From Clostridiales bacterium Firm_05 (GTDB lineage: Bacteria > Bacillota > Clostridia > Oscillospirales > Ruminococcaceae), in assembly GCA_001604035.1 (NCBI GenBank), contig LVAK01000012.1:1-38415 (forward strand): a DNA stretch of 38,415 nt, in the 5' to 3' direction. Numbering within the stretch: position 1 is the stretch's first letter; each line of letters begins with the position of its first letter. Shown piece by piece: positions 1 to 8,842 of this stretch. The notes under the pieces were generated by a model. It saw nothing but the letters and a program-made list of their open reading frames with translations, was not told the DNA's origin and did no database searches. Position numbers and translations under genes: made by a program.

Positions 1-420
1 GTCCCGAAGAAGGAAAGGAATGAACGGCTGGAGCTGCTCAGGAATGAGACTGCGGTGATGATATTCTACGAAGCTCCCCATAAGCTCAGGAGCACTCTTG
101 ACGATATGGCGGGATTCTTCGGTGCTGACCGCAGGATCACCGTATGCCGTGAGCTTACAAAGGTCCACGAGGAAACACTCCGCTTTACTTTAGGTGAGGC
201 TGTGGAGCACTTCACTGCTCATGAACCAAAGGGCGAGTTCGTACTTGTTCTGGAGGGAAAGTCTCAGGACGATATGGAAAGCATTACACTGGAACAGGCT
301 CTTGAACAGGTCAGAGCCCTTGTAGATCACGGTGAGAAGCCTACTGATGCCTGCAAGGCTGTTGCGAAGGAGACCGGATTCAGAAAAGGTGAATTATACT
401 CTGCATTTTGCGGCGAATAA
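1..420 (+). CDS. rsmI: 16S rRNA 2'-O-ribose C1402 methyltransferase RsmI, 3' part
   Basis: The reading frame is open from base 1, so the 5' half of the gene, including the SAM-binding N-terminal part, lies outside the window; a GTG at 55 is internal. The visible 139 residues contain FYEAPHKL, CRELTKVHEE and GEFVLVLEG, which match the conserved C-terminal half of the RsmI/YraL family (tetrapyrrole methylase fold); the corresponding E. coli stretch reads FYESTHRL and RELTKTWE. Family knowledge: the enzyme methylates the ribose of C1402 in 16S rRNA at the decoding centre. The extreme C-terminus (KAVAKETGFRKGELY) is the small helical tail seen in this family. The gene ends in TAA, and no strong terminator follows before the next promoter. 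Confidence 0.9.
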   Translation, partial: VPKKERNERLELLRNETAVMIFYEAPHKLRSTLDDMAGFFGADRRITVCRELTKVHEETLRFTLGEAVEHFTAHEPKGEFVLVLEGKSQDDMESITLEQALEQVRALVDHGEKPTDACKAVAKETGFRKGELYSAFCGE

Positions 421-483
421 TACTTGGAAATGGCAAAATATACTCTTTAATGTGACGAACAGGTGAAAATTTGTGCAGAATCC

Positions 484-512
484 TTGCAATCTTTCAGCAG
501 TTGTGTTATAAT
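484..512 (+). promoter_or_regulatory. Predicted sigma-A promoter for the PHP gene
   Basis: TTGCAA (484-489) and a perfect TATAAT (507-512) are separated by 17 bp. Transcription should start near 519, giving a leader of about 70 nt before the ATG at 591. Confidence 0.6.
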
Positions 513-590
513 TGTTGTCGGTTTTGCATATATTGTTTTGACATACATCTTTTTATTTCCGTCTTTCGACAGAACGGAGAGGAGTATATT

Positions 591-1436
591 ATGATCTGCG
601 ATCTTCATTGTCACACAAAACTTTCAGACGGTTCGCTGGGAATCGAGGATATTATAGCTCAGGCACAGCGCACCGATATAGACTGGCTTTCAATAACCGA
701 CCATGATACCATGGCTTCTTTTTCAAGAGCTGACGTTCTTGCAGAGCGTGCCGGAGTTAAGATACTCCACGGCGTTGAACTCTCTGCGTGGGATAAGGAC
801 AGGAACAGCAAGGTGCATATCCTTTGCTATGCTCCCGCAAAGCCTGACAGGCTTGAAGGACTTTGCCTGAAATGCTGCGAGATAAGAAAGGAATGCTCGA
901 AGGAAATGATTGAGAAGGTCATGGAGAAGTTCCCCATTACCCTTGAAAGCATACTCAAACACACGACCTCCTCAAAGAGCATATTCAAGCAGCATATCAT
1001 GCGTGCGCTGATAGACTACGGATACGCTCTGGAATTTTACGGTGATCTGGACAGGGAGCTTTTCAATCCCGAGGTGGGAAGCTGTTACGTTGAGCGTGAA
1101 TATCCTGACGTAAATTTCGTTATCGACCTTATTCACACAGCCAAGGGCGTTGCAGTAATGGCTCATCCTGCACAGTACGATAATATCGAGCTGCTGGAGG
1201 AGCTGGCAAAGAAGGGGAAGATAGACGGCGTTGAAGTCGGCCATCACTCTGCCGATGAGAGCTACCGCAGTGAGCTCAGGGCTATCGCTGAGAAGTATGA
1301 TCTTATACAGACAGGCGGTTCTGACTTCCATGGACTTTATAACAGCGTGCCCACACATCTTGGCAGCGAAACTACTTCAAAGGAAGAGCTGGATAAAATA
1401 CTCAAGCTTGCTTCAAAAAATAAAGCAGGGAAATAA
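591..1436 (+). CDS. PHP-domain metal-dependent phosphoesterase
   Basis: A protein of 281 residues. ATG 591 is chosen because GGAGAGGAG lies just upstream (about 575-583) and the protein then starts with the family motif DLHCHTKLSDG; an in-frame start at 471 would add 40 unrelated residues. PHP motifs visible: H6-x-H8 and D13, T36-D-H-D, a central HILCYAP segment, AHPAQ, and GGSDFHG near the C-terminus, all metal ligands in this family. The best match in type is the YciV/TrpH-like group (RNase AM, nucleoside 3',5'-bisphosphate phosphatase), but the substrate cannot be read from the sequence. It is followed after 3 nt by the YdcF-like gene, so the two are probably co-transcribed. Confidence 0.85.
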   Translation: MICDLHCHTKLSDGSLGIEDIIAQAQRTDIDWLSITDHDTMASFSRADVLAERAGVKILHGVELSAWDKDRNSKVHILCYAPAKPDRLEGLCLKCCEIRKECSKEMIEKVMEKFPITLESILKHTTSSKSIFKQHIMRALIDYGYALEFYGDLDRELFNPEVGSCYVEREYPDVNFVIDLIHTAKGVAVMAHPAQYDNIELLEELAKKGKIDGVEVGHHSADESYRSELRAIAEKYDLIQTGGSDFHGLYNSVPTHLGSETTSKEELDKILKLASKNKAGK

Positions 1437-1439
1437 CGG

Positions 1440-2231
1440 ATGGATTCTGAAATGACAAATTTAATAAAACTTATAGGAATGAGAGTGCTGCCGGCTCTCA
1501 TTTCTTTTATACTGCTGATGCTGTTTATAGCACCATGCTTCAAGGGGATAGTTAATCTCGGAAACATTGCAGGTATGATAGTATCCGGAGCGGTACTGGC
1601 GGCAGTCATATTCTACCCTCAGGTCAAAGCTTTTGCCGGACGTCTATGGGAAAAGCCGGCAGGAAAGGTGCTGCTGTGCTCGGCTGCTGTTATGACAGCT
1701 GTCGGCGTTGTTCTTGCGGCAGTTATAAGCTTTTTCATGGTAAGGGCAATGAACGACCGTCCTCAGAGCAGTGATACTACAGTCGTTGTTCTTGGCTGCA
1801 AGGTAAAGAACGGCGCTCCCAGCCGTATGCTCAGGAAAAGACTTGATGCAGCTTATGACTTCCTTGTGGAAGAGCCGGACGTAAAGGTCATAGTTTCCGG
1901 CGGAAAAGGCAGCGATGAGATCATAAGTGAAGCTCAGTGTATGAGAGATTATCTCGTTGGCAGGGGGCTTTCGCCGGAGCGTATCTATATGGAGGACAAG
2001 TCTGAGGATACAGAACAGAATCTGCGCTATTCAAAGGATATCATAGAGCGTGAGGGACTTCCGGAACGTATAACCATAGTTACTGACGGCTACCACCAGC
2101 TCCGGGCGGAAATGCTTGCGGACAAGCTGGGCATGGAGGCGTGGAATATCTCTGCCGATACATCTGACTGGCTCATTCCGACGTACTGGGTGAGGGAATG
2201 GATAGGCGTAACGTACTATGTGCTCAGATAG
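1440..2231 (+). CDS. YdcF/SanA-like (DUF218) membrane protein
   Basis: A protein of 263 residues with three hydrophobic segments (about residues 10-30, 37-57 and 75-100), then a soluble DUF218 domain from about residue 107. Diagnostic stretches are VVVLGCKVKNGAPSRML, KVIVSGGKGSDEIISEA, MEDKSEDTEQNL and IVTDGYHQLRAE; acidic and Asn/Gln residues around TEQNL and the TDGYH motif are typical of the family. Members such as ElyC and SanA are linked to envelope integrity and lipid-carrier metabolism, but the biochemical activity is not settled. The gene starts 3 nt after the PHP stop codon and likely forms an operon with it. A second in-frame ATG at 1452 is possible. Confidence 0.8.
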   Translation: MDSEMTNLIKLIGMRVLPALISFILLMLFIAPCFKGIVNLGNIAGMIVSGAVLAAVIFYPQVKAFAGRLWEKPAGKVLLCSAAVMTAVGVVLAAVISFFMVRAMNDRPQSSDTTVVVLGCKVKNGAPSRMLRKRLDAAYDFLVEEPDVKVIVSGGKGSDEIISEAQCMRDYLVGRGLSPERIYMEDKSEDTEQNLRYSKDIIEREGLPERITIVTDGYHQLRAEMLADKLGMEAWNISADTSDWLIPTYWVREWIGVTYYVLR

Positions 2232-2299
2232 AGCAATGTCAATAAAAAGTAAGTATATTTACCATTGAATATTTGTATAGTTAAATTTTAAAATTACTA

Positions 2300-2328
2300 T
2301 TGCAATTATAAAAAAAATGTGATATAAT
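2300..2328 (+). promoter_or_regulatory. Predicted sigma-A promoter for the isomerase/acyl-CoA synthetase fusion gene
   Basis: TTGCAA (2300-2305) and TATAAT (2323-2328) with a 17-bp A-rich spacer. The start point would be near 2335, about 30 nt before the ATG. Confidence 0.65.
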
Positions 2329-2364
2329 AATCTTTGTAATTTTTTCTGAAAAGGAATGATAATA

Positions 2365-4893
2365 ATGAAGATAAGCTTTTCAACTCTGGCTTGTCCTGAC
2401 TGGTCATGGCCGGACATCTACTCAATGGCTAAGGATTTCAAATTTGACGGTATCGAGCTAAGAGGTCTTGGTAACGAGATCTTTTCAGTAAAGGCTCAGC
2501 CATTTACTGATTCACAGCTACCTGCAACTATTGCAAAGCTAAAGCAGCTCGGCCTGGAGATCCCCTGCCTTGATTCAGGAGCTTGTCTTAAATTCAAGGA
2601 TAAATTCGCTGAGGCAGAGGCTGAGATCACAGCTTACGCTCAGCTTGCAAATAAACTCGGCACATCATACATAAGAGTTCTGGCAGACAAAGGCCCTAAG
2701 CCTGTGGACGAGGTGGATGACGAAGCCGTTGTTGAGGCCCTGAAAAAGCTGGTCCCTATGGCTGAGGAGTACAATGTTACCCTGTTGGTGGAGACAAACG
2801 GTGCTTATAGTGATACTGCCCGTCTTGCAAAGATCCTTGAGAAGGTAGGAAGCCGCAAGGTAGCTGCTCTCTGGGATATGCACCACCCCTACCGCTTCGG
2901 CGGCGAGTCACCGGAGCAGACTGTTGCAAATCTTGGTGAATACATAAAGTTCATACAGGTAAAGGATAGTATCGTAAATGCCAACGGCGAGGTAGAATAC
3001 CGTATAATGGGCAGCGGTGACATTCCGGTAAAGGATATGATCGCAGCTCTTGAAACTATCAATTACAACGGCTATATCTCACTTGAATGGGTAAAGCGCT
3101 GGGCAAGAGACCTTAGCGATGCCGGCATCGTTATCCCTCAGTTTGCTGAGTATATGGCTCCTTATAAGAAGAAGCACAAACATTCTCTCCAGACAAATAT
3201 GAGAGGCGACGGACAGTATCCGTGGCCGAAGGAGAGGATACTCAACTATACATTCCCTGATATACTCGACCGTATCTGTGAGCAGTTCCCGAATCAGTAT
3301 GCTTTCCGCTATACTGAGCTGGACTATACACGTACATATCCTGAGTTCAGGGACGATGTTGATACATTCGCCCGCTCACTCCTTGCAATGGGCGTAAAGA
3401 AGGGCGATCACGTTGCTATCTGGGCTACAAATGTTCCGCAGTGGTATATCACATTCTGGGCTACAACAAAGATCGGTGCAGTTCTTGTAACTATGAATAC
3501 GGAATACCGTATCCACGAGGCAGAGTATCTGCTGAGACAGTCTGATACAAATACCCTTGTAATGATAGACGGTATCAAGAACATCAACTATGTTGATATT
3601 ATCAAGGAGCTCTGTCCTGAGCTGGAGACCTGTGAGCCCGGAAAGCTTGAATCTGCAAAGCTTCCATACCTGAAAAATGTCATAACTATCGATTCCGAGA
3701 ACAAGGGCTGCTACACATGGGAGCAGGCTGTTGCACTCTCAAAGAGCGTGCCTTATTCTCAGGTAGAGGCTGTAAGAAAGACTATAGATATCCACGATGT
3801 TGCAAATATGCAGTACACATCCGGAACAACAGGCTTCCCCAAGGGCGTTATGCTCACACACTACAATGTTGTAAATAACGGTAAGGCTATCGGAGACTGT
3901 ATGGATCTCTCCACAGCAGACCGCATGATGATACAGGTGCCCATGTTCCATTGCTTTGGAATGGTACTTGCTATGACAGCATCAATGACACACGGCGTTA
4001 CAATGTCACCTATAACAAGATTCTCTCCGAGAAAGGGACTTGCCTGCATAAACAAGGAGAAGATAACCTGTTTCCACGGCGTTCCCACAATGTTCATAGC
4101 AATGCTGGGACACGAGGACTTTGATAAGACAGATTTCTCATACATGAGAACAGGTATCATGGCCGGCTCACCTTGTCCTATAAAGACCATGGAGGAAGTT
4201 ATAGAGAAGATGCATATGTCTGAGATATGCATAACATACGGTCAGACAGAGGCTTCTCCTGCAACTACAATGAGCAAGACCACTGACTCTATCGAGCAGA
4301 GAGTTAATACAGTCGGCGGACCTATCTTCGGAGTTGAGTGCCGTATAGTTGATCCTGAGACAAATGAAGTGCTCCCGGACGATGTTGACGGAGAATTCGT
4401 TGCAAGAGGATACAATATAATGAAGGGCTACTACAAGATGCCTGAGGCAACAGCAGCAGCTATCGACAGCGAGGGCTGGCTCCACACCGGAGACCTTGCA
4501 AGAAGACGTTCCGAGGACGGATACTTCAAGATCACAGGACGTATCAAGGATATGATAATCCGTGGAGGAGAGAATATCTACCCCAAGGAGATAGAGGACT
4601 TCCTCTATACATACCCCAAGGTCAAGGATGTACAGGTAATAGGCGTTCCTGATGCAGATTACGGTGAGGAGATAATGGCCTGCATCGTGCTCCAGGACGG
4701 CGAGACTGCTACAGAGCAGGAGATCAAGGACTTCTGCCTTGCAAGAATGGCAAAGCACAAGTGTCCGAGATATGTTGATTTTGTTGAGGGCTTCCCGATG
4801 AATGCCGCAGGAAAGATACTCAAGTACAAGATGAGAGAGCAGGCTGTAGAGAAGCTGAATCTCCACAACGCAAACAGTATAGAGACTGCATAA
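2365..4893 (+). CDS. Fusion: xylose-isomerase-like TIM barrel plus AMP-forming acyl-CoA synthetase
   Basis: An 842-residue single open frame with two enzymes. Residues 1 to about 270 form an AP-endonuclease-2/sugar phosphate isomerase-epimerase barrel (GFDGIELRG-like start, LLVETNG, LWDMHHPYRFGG, IQVKD, GYISLEW), with the Glu, Asp and His metal ligands in place. Residues about 280-835 form an ANL-superfamily ligase: YTSGTTGFPKG P-loop (484-494), TYGQTEASP, GWLHTGDLARR, KDMIIRGGENIYPKEIE, and the C-terminal catalytic lysine K817 in AAGKILKYKMRE. ATG 2365 has AAGGAA 8 nt upstream; ATG 2356 overlaps that site. The ligase half is closest in style to medium- or long-chain fatty-acyl or short-chain acyl-CoA synthetases; substrates are unknown. 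No stop, frameshift or ribosome binding site is seen at the junction, so the fusion appears genuine. Confidence 0.85.
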   Translation: MKISFSTLACPDWSWPDIYSMAKDFKFDGIELRGLGNEIFSVKAQPFTDSQLPATIAKLKQLGLEIPCLDSGACLKFKDKFAEAEAEITAYAQLANKLGTSYIRVLADKGPKPVDEVDDEAVVEALKKLVPMAEEYNVTLLVETNGAYSDTARLAKILEKVGSRKVAALWDMHHPYRFGGESPEQTVANLGEYIKFIQVKDSIVNANGEVEYRIMGSGDIPVKDMIAALETINYNGYISLEWVKRWARDLSDAGIVIPQFAEYMAPYKKKHKHSLQTNMRGDGQYPWPKERILNYTFPDILDRICEQFPNQYAFRYTELDYTRTYPEFRDDVDTFARSLLAMGVKKGDHVAIWATNVPQWYITFWATTKIGAVLVTMNTEYRIHEAEYLLRQSDTNTLVMIDGIKNINYVDIIKELCPELETCEPGKLESAKLPYLKNVITIDSENKGCYTWEQAVALSKSVPYSQVEAVRKTIDIHDVANMQYTSGTTGFPKGVMLTHYNVVNNGKAIGDCMDLSTADRMMIQVPMFHCFGMVLAMTASMTHGVTMSPITRFSPRKGLACINKEKITCFHGVPTMFIAMLGHEDFDKTDFSYMRTGIMAGSPCPIKTMEEVIEKMHMSEICITYGQTEASPATTMSKTTDSIEQRVNTVGGPIFGVECRIVDPETNEVLPDDVDGEFVARGYNIMKGYYKMPEATAAAIDSEGWLHTGDLARRRSEDGYFKITGRIKDMIIRGGENIYPKEIEDFLYTYPKVKDVQVIGVPDADYGEEIMACIVLQDGETATEQEIKDFCLARMAKHKCPRYVDFVEGFPMNAAGKILKYKMREQAVEKLNLHNANSIETA

Positions 4894-4903
4894 GTATAAA
4901 CAT

Positions 4904-4944
4904 AGTCCGGAAATGGCTTATATGGCTGTTTCCGGACTTTTTTT
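4904..4944 (+). terminator. Rho-independent terminator
   Basis: A 10-bp stem, AGTCCGGAAA (4904-4913) with TTTCCGGACT (4929-4938), followed by a run of T to 4944. It closes the fusion gene's transcript. Confidence 0.9.
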
Positions 4945-4945
4945 G

Positions 4946-4974
4946 TTTACATTATAGCATTTGTGTGGTATAAT
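4946..4974 (+). promoter_or_regulatory. Predicted sigma-A promoter for the dockerin protease
   Basis: TTTACA (4946-4951), 17-bp spacer, TATAAT (4969-4974). Start near 4981. It begins immediately after the preceding terminator's T-run. Confidence 0.7.
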
Positions 4975-5022
4975 ACAGGCAGGGGATATGATCTCAGATA
5001 CACCCTTAAAGGAGGTAATAAG

Positions 5023-8000
5023 ATGAATAAATACATGAGCAAAGCAGTTTCTTTGCTGTCAGCAGGAGCTATGACCTTATCCGTTATTGCTCCGATGAGT
5101 TCCGGTGCAGGCTTTTCCTCAGCAAACGTATCGTACCTGACGGAAGCTGACAGCGGAAACCATTTTGGTACATCCGGTTATTCACTGTCGCTGCCGAAAT
5201 TTGCATTCAGCAACGGCGAGGGCAGCACTGAACTGATAATGAGGCCGACATATGGCAGCAGTACTTCTTCAGCAGCCGAAGAGTTTCCTGCTTCATTTGA
5301 TATGAGGACGGACGGCTCACTTAACGGTGTAAAGGATCAGGGACCATACGGAACCTGCTGGACGCATTCCTCTGCTGCCAGTGCAGAATCCAGCGTCATG
5401 GACATAGATCCGTCAGTAGACCTTTCCGAAATGCACACAGCTTTTTTCACATATGCCGGCCCCCAGCAGAAGGGATATGACAGTTCTCTTGAATACTATG
5501 AGATCCTTGACCTTGGCGGCAAGGCTTCTGATGTAGTTAATCTATGGTCGCAGTGGCTTGGACCTGTAAGAGAAGAGAAGATACCCTATGGCGATCCTGA
5601 GATCTTTGCCAGACAGGAGATAAGAAATCTTTCTGATGATGCTGATTATCATCTGAGGAATGCATATCTCTTTGACCTTGAAAAGGATCAGTCTGATCTG
5701 GAAGCTGTGAACCAGAAAATAAAGTCCTTCATCTACAACGGAAATGCAGTTGACGCATCGTTCTATGTAGATGAGATAGGGTACTATGATTTCTCATACG
5801 ATACATACTATACCAGATTGCCGCAGAGACTTGCAAATCATGCAATAACGATCGTTGGCTGGGATGATAATATGCCTGCTGACCATTTCAAGAATACACC
5901 TGCCGGAGACGGTGCCTGGCTGTGCCGTAACAGCTGGGGACTGAATTTCAGCGATCTTGGTTTCTTCTGGATATCATACTATGATAAGAGCCTTACGGAT
6001 TTCGCCGTGTATGAGCTTGATGACAAGGATAATTTCAAGAAGAACTATCACTATGATACCTTTACACCTGTACAGTCCATGTCTGCGTTTGATGAAGAGG
6101 ATATCAACGGAAAGTCATATTGTGCAAATGTATTCAGCGCAATGACAGATGAGACCATAAAAGCGGTGTCCACATATGCAGTGAATCCGGATTCCGAGAT
6201 CGAGATATACATATATACAGGCCTTACCGACCTGCATGATCCGACCTCCGGCGAGCTTGCATCCTATAAGAAAGTCACTCCGTCAATGACAGGCTACCTT
6301 ACTATAGATCTTGATGACTATGCGGACGTTGAGACTGGTGAGGATTTCTCTGTTGTTGCAGCTATCTACAATGAGGATACACCATATGTCATCCCGGTAG
6401 AAACTGCAATGTATGTTCAGGATGATGAAGATGATTCACTGTATGATATTGGCGGCAGCGCATCAAAGGAGCTCATAGAATCCTATACCTACAGAGGAGA
6501 GAGTTTCTTCAGCGCTGACGGAAAGAGCTGGACTGATACGCTGGATGATCCGTATACTTACTCAGAAGAGGAGGAGCAGGATATCCTGCAAAGCCTTAAT
6601 GAAGACCTGTTCTACGGACTTGAACCCGAGGATGAAGACTTCATTGACGAAGCGAAACAGTCTTATAATATGTTCAAGAGGCTCTTTGAGAGCGGAAGTG
6701 TTCACGTAAAGCTCGGCAATATCCCTCTCAAGGTATTTACAGATCCAAAGGGAACAGTAGAGTTTTCACGTCCGTCCGGAGAGGTGCCTGCTGATAGCTA
6801 TGTAACTCTCAGAAGCCCTGAGGGGGAACAGATATATTATAGCATAAACAACGGCGATATAATGGAATACAATACCGAGCCGGAGCCTGAACAGATAAAG
6901 GTCACTGAGAAGATGAACATAGGTGCCTACACAAGCAGCGGTGCCTACAGCGAAAGGACTTACAGTCCGTTGAAGGCACAGTTATCGGCGCTGTATGTGG
7001 ATACATCGGAGGAAAAGCCGTATTGCAGGCAAGCAAAGAGGATAAACGACAGTCTGTATGAGGTGGAGCTGTATTCATTTGAGGATGGTTTGAAGTTCAT
7101 GCCTGTCGCCTCAGGTGACACAGTCATAAACGGCGGCGCATTGAAGGCCTTCGAGTTCGGCCAATGGACAAATGTGGATATTGGCGTTACAACAGTGAAA
7201 TTTGATTTGAAAAAAGAGGGAGCCCTTGACAATACCGTTGAGGTCAGGATAATCAACAGCCCTTTCAATGTGGAGCTGGGAAATGAAATGATCTATTATT
7301 CCAGTGCAGATGAAGTGTACACAAAGGACGGCAAACTGATCCCTGACGGATCATATGTAGGTGATCTGGCCGGACAGAAGGTCATAGCAAAGATCGGCAG
7401 CAATGAAATAGAGTGGGAGATCCCTGAGCGCAATGAATTGCCTGAACTTGAGATAGACACACTCAGCGAGACTCTTGGCTTTATCCCAAATGATATTGCA
7501 GGGTTACTGGAAATAGCACCAATGGCTGAACCACAGGATGATGACTATACAGTTCCGGAATACAGACTTGTAGACGGTGCATGGGTAAATTCCGGCATGG
7601 TGATGAACAAGGCGATAAGAATAATTCCCGGCGAAACACTGACCTTAAGACTAAAAGAGGGAAACGGAAAATTCGCCAGTCTGCCCGTAACGATCGAAGT
7701 GCCTCAGGCTCCTGATGCACCGGAGATACTTCCGGAGTATCGCCAGGAGGGCATGGGGATGGTCTTTGATGACTATGATTATGACATTGCACGTACCGAT
7801 CAGGGCATGAATATCAGTTTTGAGGAATATGCACAGAAACTTGGATATAAGAACACCGAAGCCTGCCTGGATATCGTTGCCGCCCGTCTTGGAGCAGAAA
7901 GTGATATAGCCAGAGCAGTAGGATACGGCAGTTGGAACAATGAGTCCTCTTATCCTTTCGGGCAGCAGCTCCTTATAAGAAAAGCAGCTACGGAAACCGA

Positions 8001-8253
8001 ATTTGCGTCAAAAGCAGTTGTCGTGCAGTACTGGGAGAAGGGTGATGTGAACAAGGACGGAACAGTTGACGGAAGCGATGCTACGATAGTCCTGAAGCAC
8101 TTCGGCCGCATAATGCATTTCCCTGATCCTGTTATCCCGGAGGAGGATCAGTACCTTGGCGACATGAATGGTGACGGCACTATAGACGGAACCGATGCAA
8201 CGCTGATCCTGCGAATTTTCGGCCAGAGACTGGCAGAAATGTCAAAGGAATGA
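5023..8253 (+). CDS. Secreted papain-family (C1) cysteine protease with C-terminal dockerin
   Basis: A protein of 1076 residues starting at ATG 5023, with GGAGG at 5011-5015. Residues 1 to about 30 are a Sec signal peptide. The C1 peptidase domain spans about 85-325: nucleophile C112 in GPYGTCWTHSSAA, H273 in NHAITIVGWDDN and N303 in LCRNSWG. A lectin-like domain, as commonly paired with such bacterial C1 peptidases, probably follows (about 340-500). The region near 590-640 (GTVEFSRPSGEVPADSYVTL) resembles a chitobiase/hexosaminidase C-terminal module. The C-terminus (about 1007-1070) holds two EF-hand loops, DVNKDGTVDGSDA and DMNGDGTIDGTDA, which make a type I dockerin. Inference: the protease is displayed on, or anchored to, a cellulosome-type cohesin scaffold. 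Its substrate is unknown. Confidence 0.88.
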   Translation: MNKYMSKAVSLLSAGAMTLSVIAPMSSGAGFSSANVSYLTEADSGNHFGTSGYSLSLPKFAFSNGEGSTELIMRPTYGSSTSSAAEEFPASFDMRTDGSLNGVKDQGPYGTCWTHSSAASAESSVMDIDPSVDLSEMHTAFFTYAGPQQKGYDSSLEYYEILDLGGKASDVVNLWSQWLGPVREEKIPYGDPEIFARQEIRNLSDDADYHLRNAYLFDLEKDQSDLEAVNQKIKSFIYNGNAVDASFYVDEIGYYDFSYDTYYTRLPQRLANHAITIVGWDDNMPADHFKNTPAGDGAWLCRNSWGLNFSDLGFFWISYYDKSLTDFAVYELDDKDNFKKNYHYDTFTPVQSMSAFDEEDINGKSYCANVFSAMTDETIKAVSTYAVNPDSEIEIYIYTGLTDLHDPTSGELASYKKVTPSMTGYLTIDLDDYADVETGEDFSVVAAIYNEDTPYVIPVETAMYVQDDEDDSLYDIGGSASKELIESYTYRGESFFSADGKSWTDTLDDPYTYSEEEEQDILQSLNEDLFYGLEPEDEDFIDEAKQSYNMFKRLFESGSVHVKLGNIPLKVFTDPKGTVEFSRPSGEVPADSYVTLRSPEGEQIYYSINNGDIMEYNTEPEPEQIKVTEKMNIGAYTSSGAYSERTYSPLKAQLSALYVDTSEEKPYCRQAKRINDSLYEVELYSFEDGLKFMPVASGDTVINGGALKAFEFGQWTNVDIGVTTVKFDLKKEGALDNTVEVRIINSPFNVELGNEMIYYSSADEVYTKDGKLIPDGSYVGDLAGQKVIAKIGSNEIEWEIPERNELPELEIDTLSETLGFIPNDIAGLLEIAPMAEPQDDDYTVPEYRLVDGAWVNSGMVMNKAIRIIPGETLTLRLKEGNGKFASLPVTIEVPQAPDAPEILPEYRQEGMGMVFDDYDYDIARTDQGMNISFEEYAQKLGYKNTEACLDIVAARLGAESDIARAVGYGSWNNESSYPFGQQLLIRKAATETEFASKAVVVQYWEKGDVNKDGTVDGSDATIVLKHFGRIMHFPDPVIPEEDQYLGDMNGDGTIDGTDATLILRIFGQRLAEMSKE

Positions 8254-8521
8254 CAGGCGGTGACTTCCGGAGAAAAATGAGCAGGAGAACAAACTGTTGA
8301 CAAATCCTACAAAGCCAAGGGGCTGTAAATAGCTGTAAATTGTAACAGTTAGGCATTAGGTATAAAAGAAAGACGCCGAATTTGTGAAATAAGAGTGAAA
8401 ATGACTTTTACCGTTTTGTAACTTTTTGATTTTGAGGTTTTTATTTATGTAATTATTACCGAAGATAAGCTGTTGAAAATGTACAATGTGCTCAAAAAAT
8501 GTTAAAGAACGATTCAAATCA
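8254..8521 (+). other. Gene-free intergenic stretch
   Basis: There is no credible coding frame and no clear terminator after the protease. The only structure noted is a short direct repeat, AGCTGTAAAT-like, around 8320-8345, and A/T-rich sequence with long T runs upstream of the transporter promoter. Confidence 0.5.
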
Positions 8522-8550
8522 TTGACTTTGAAAAAAAAATACTGTATATT
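8522..8550 (+). promoter_or_regulatory. Predicted strong promoter of the sugar ABC transporter operon
   Basis: TTGACT (8522-8527), a 17-bp spacer containing an A-tract, then TATATT (8545-8550). The predicted start near 8557 leaves an unusually long leader of about 286 nt before the ATG at 8843. Confidence 0.7.
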
Positions 8551-8556
8551 TGATAT

Positions 8557-8790
8557 ACGAAAGCAAACGGTTCTGGATTGCGTGCGGAGTTATCCGCAGG
8601 TTAACCGCACTGCGGAGCAAAACAGCATGAAGGATCTGCCGGAAGGACGGTTGCTTCAATGACAAAAAAGTCGATCAGGCTGCTTCAAAACAGCCGCTAA
8701 CCCGTAAGACGGCAGGAAAGCCGTGCTGAAGATGAGGACATTCATCGGAAACGACTGGAAAACTGTCCCAAGGGAAAAATCAATTCAAAC
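8557..8790 (+). ncRNA. Candidate structured 5' leader (possible riboswitch-like element) of the sugar transporter
   Basis: The leader is GC-richer than its flanks and full of mutually exclusive pairings. TGCGGA occurs at 8583-8588 and again at 8611-8616; TCCGCA (8593-8598) and ACCGCA (8604-8609) can pair with either copy, and GTGCGG with CCGCAC encloses an alternative arm. CTGCCG (8636-8641) pairs with CGGCAG (8710-8715), enclosing GGCTG/CAGCC and GGTTGC/GCTAACC arms. The same 3' strand can instead form ACGGC (8709-8713) with GCCGT (8719-8723). GATGA (8731-8735) with TCATC (8742-8746) is a further hairpin. Known riboswitch cores (cobalamin, TPP, c-di-GMP, ykkC, SAM) were looked for by eye and not found. 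Function is inferred only from position and structure. Confidence 0.4.
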
Positions 8791-8818
8791 ATATTATACT
8801 TCAAGGAAAGTGTAATAT
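8791..8818 (+). other. Stem-loop directly upstream of the binding-protein ribosome binding site
   Basis: A 10-bp stem, ATATTATACT (8791-8800) with AGTGTAATAT (8809-8818), has one G-U pair and an 8-nt loop. No T-run follows, so it is not a terminator. It ends 8 nt before the AAGGAGG at 8827-8833 and may stabilise the 5' end of the mRNA or influence translation. Confidence 0.55.
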
Positions 8819-8842
8819 ACATATTTAAGGAGGAAAAATCTC

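Noticed and set aside
8557-8842. Cobalamin, TPP, c-di-GMP, ykkC or SAM riboswitch in the transporter leader
   Set aside because: None of the conserved core sequences of these classes could be found in order. The element is reported only as an unidentified structured leader.
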